From NCBI GenBank assembly GCA_038380795.1, contig CM076264.1, forward strand, positions 5,396,001 through 5,460,000: 64,000 bases of DNA. The letters run 5' to 3'. The stretch's first letter is position 1. Every line of letters starts with the position of its first letter. Origin of the DNA: Pyrocephalus nanus (lineage: Eukaryota > Chordata > Aves > Passeriformes > Tyrannidae). Below, one piece after another: positions 61,674 to 64,000 of this stretch. Under the pieces are notes generated by a model. It did no database searches and was not told the DNA's origin. It was given only the letters and a program-made list of their open reading frames with translations. The translations under genes and the position numbers were made by a program.

Positions 61674-63589
61674 CTCTTTTTATTAAATGTCTCATAGCTT
61701 ATTTTCAGTGGTATAATTACACACTAGGTCAGTTAATTATTACTGAATTCCTCCAGCAACAACTAAAAGGGCAAACTACCCACTAAAAACAACTTAGAAA
61801 GTAATACTTACAAAATGATTAGCAATTTAAACAGTCCAATTAAATGAGACAATTAAGTTTAAGTAGGTTTCTCATTAGAGCAATTTTCTGTACTCATAAC
61901 TGTACAAAAGTCTTATAAGGCTTTGTGGGAACTGGGGAGCTCAATACATTTCCATGAGCATAAGTATTCCATGACTGGGGCTAATATGTATGTATCTGAT
62001 GAAAGAATTGGGCTGAGGGAATTCATAAACACACAGATCTCAGTCAGAGAAAGAGATCTATTTTCTTTAGTAGAATCTTGTTTACCTTATTGAAGACACA
62101 CTGCAGGCCTTTCCTGAGTTTCTTGGAAAGGATAGCCCTACTCAGTACTACAAGAGCAAGCAAATGACAACTTGTTGTGAACCAATATTTCTGGGAGATG
62201 TGAGAACATAACACAAATAAACACAGCTTTCTGTGGGACTTCATGGTCCTGTATGAAAATTAACATGTGGCTTCATTAAGTATCTGTAATATTTTGGGTG
62301 GACACAGCTTGATTTTCCCAGCTTGGGAGAACAAGAATATTTATTTCTCAGGGCTCAATGGCAATATTTTTGCTTACAATGAATAATGCTTGACAGAATG
62401 AATAATAGGCCAGGGAAAATGTAAATATATAGATATAATGTAGAGCCTTTTGCTAGAAAGTCAGCCTGAGTCCTTTGGTCTTTTCTTAGGACAATAGGGA
62501 GACTTTTAATTATTAGTTGTGTTTCATTTCTTGATATTCTCTTTATTTATAAGTGCTGGGTTAACACAATGATGCCAGGCAGCATGGAAAAGACAAATTA
62601 TTCCAGTGGCTCCTTGGGCAAGCTCGTTCAGGCAGGGCAAGCCCAACCTGGCCACCGCTGGCTGTGGTTTCTGGGAGAGCCGGATGAGACCAAAAGAGCT
62701 CTGTGTTCTCCAGCCGGTGTGTGCCAAGAGAGGGGGATGAATCCATGGAGAAAAATTTGTCATTGCCCTGAAGGACTGCAGGTCTGCCAGCAAGCTGGAC
62801 GAAGGGAGTCTTCAACAGCTGCCAAAACCTAAAGCAAACCAGCCCTGAAGTGTTTTTTATACCTGCATAAAAGTGTAGAGCTTTGTATTTAAAGAATGGG
62901 TTCTGTTGTGACAATTTTATCTTAACGTGTCAGAATTTAAAAAGAAATGAGTGGTGTGAGTAAGAAAAGCTGTGCATTCTTTCCAGAGGTGACTTTCTAA
63001 CTAAAGCCAGAGCCATTTGTCTTGAAGCTCATTTCACATTAGGACGTGTTTCTCACAATATGTTAAGCCCTAAGGGGATGCTAAGATGAAAAATGTGTTT
63101 TAATTATTTCATCTGGGTTAAACAAAGAGACTTGAAACTTTATCTCTTCTTTCTACAGCCATCCATGCATGAAATTAAGAGAATTCTATAATACACAGCA
63201 GAGAAATAGAGTACCAAGAATACAATGACGTGGAAATCCAGCACAAACTCAGCACTGGGCACGGAGGGGAGCAACTTTTCTGTGGGGAACTAATCTCACA
63301 AAATTCCCTGGTAAGGTTTGTGAACAATACAATTGTGCGTCTTTGTAGATATGTTGTCTTGTATTAAAGATTAAATTAATTGAAAATAGCAAAGAGGAAT
63401 CTATAAGAGCAAGTGGGAGTTATCGGTGGTAACAAACGATGCTGATTATTTCACAGGTGAGGGTTGACTTACCCTATGATATCACATGAAAATGCTTAGT
63501 TCTTCCCAAAATGTGGGACCTAGCATCCAAGGTAGGAAAAGAGGTGCCATGAGGTAGCCTCTTGTCTGCTTTCCTTCTCTGGGGCAAAA
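61674..63589. other. Unique sequence with a GC-richer patch
   Basis: The segment at 62570-62830 is GC-richer and open in several frames on both strands (87-117 codons). None reads as a known protein, and no splice sites bracket one frame. The remainder is AT-rich DNA in which I see nothing further. Confidence 0.5.
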
Positions 63590-63698
63590 ATCATAGAATT
63601 TCAGAAGCACAGAAAGGTTTGGATTGAAAGGGATCTTAGAGATCATCTTGTTCCAAGCCCCCTGCCATGGGCAGGGATGCTTTCCACTAGACCAGATG
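63590..63698 (-). mobile_element. CR1 LINE 3' fragment (copy 14)
   Basis: The plus strand reads ATCATAGAATTTCAGAAGCA, GGTTTGGATTGAAAGGGATC, TTAGAGATCATCTTGTTCCA, CCCTGCCATGGGCAGGGATG and TTTCCACTAGACCAG. The 3' terminus is well preserved. Confidence 0.94.
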
Positions 63699-64000
63699 AA
63701 TCACTGTTGTAGACTGTTTATCTTCCAAATTGCATGGCTGCAGCCTAAGAAACTCAGTATTTCCCTCTCCCAGACTGCTGGCTGGTTTGGCAATCAGGAT
63801 TGACCTTACCTATGCAGCAGAGGATGAAATAACACTTAAAAAGTGTTCAATGATGAAGAATTCATCATGCTGAGCTGGGCTACAGGGACTCTGAGGTCTT
63901 GACTTGAGATCCAGAGATAATAGGAACGAAATACCTATGGGCTGAGGACAGCAACTGGCACTCTTTGGAGAGATGAGCAATTTTCAGACACCTCTATGCT
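63699..64000. other. Unique sequence at window end
   Basis: About 300 bp with no recognisable feature. Confidence 0.5.

Overview
This window looks like AT-rich, gene-poor bird DNA, either intergenic or intronic. The strongest evidence is at least 14 short CR1 LINE fragments on both strands, most of them reaching the characteristic avian CR1 3' end with its ATTCTATGA-type terminal repeats. I see no Alu, L1 or B1 elements, no prokaryotic operon structure, no ribosome binding sites and no long credible reading frame. Two CR1 3'-end types are mixed together. One carries the CCCATGGGCAGG-type core and the other a TTTAGT...GCTGGGTTAA core. The species cannot be fixed from sequence alone. A songbird or other neoavian is a reasonable guess, but it is only a guess.

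Layout. Positions 1-9.2 kb hold unique AT-rich sequence with one exon-like block at 2926-3122 (+), a weaker one at 2257-2430 (+), and homopolymer tracts near 0.55, 1.6, 4.27 and 6.27 kb. Positions 9.2-23.3 kb hold CR1 copies 1-6, a short CpG-rich patch at 12.42-12.66 kb, a second exon-like block at 18577-18783 (+), and a stretch at 20.26-21.24 kb that is unusually open in several frames. Positions 23.3-35.6 kb are free of CR1 but rich in simple repeats: (AAT)14, two long T tracts and a T/G tract with G runs. Positions 35.6-54.5 kb hold CR1 copies 7-13, a (TC)19 microsatellite, a 24-bp perfect palindrome inside a CR1 copy, and a weak exon candidate at 49836-49951 (+). Positions 54.5-64 kb are mostly unique, with a splice-flanked GC-richer block at 57426-57609, a decayed tRNA-like sequence at 61602-61673 and a final CR1 copy at 63.59 kb.

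No complete gene can be supported. The exon candidates rest only on an open frame between AG and GT splice dinucleotides. In 64 kb, chance alone should produce some blocks like this, so their confidence is kept low. If 2926-3122 and 49836-49951 belonged to one plus-strand gene their codon phases would match, but so would those of one random pair in three. I found no exciting undescribed system. The most unusual signals are structural: a perfect 15-bp hairpin created inside a CR1 copy, the 24-bp palindrome in another, exact short tandem duplications, and the tRNA-like relic.
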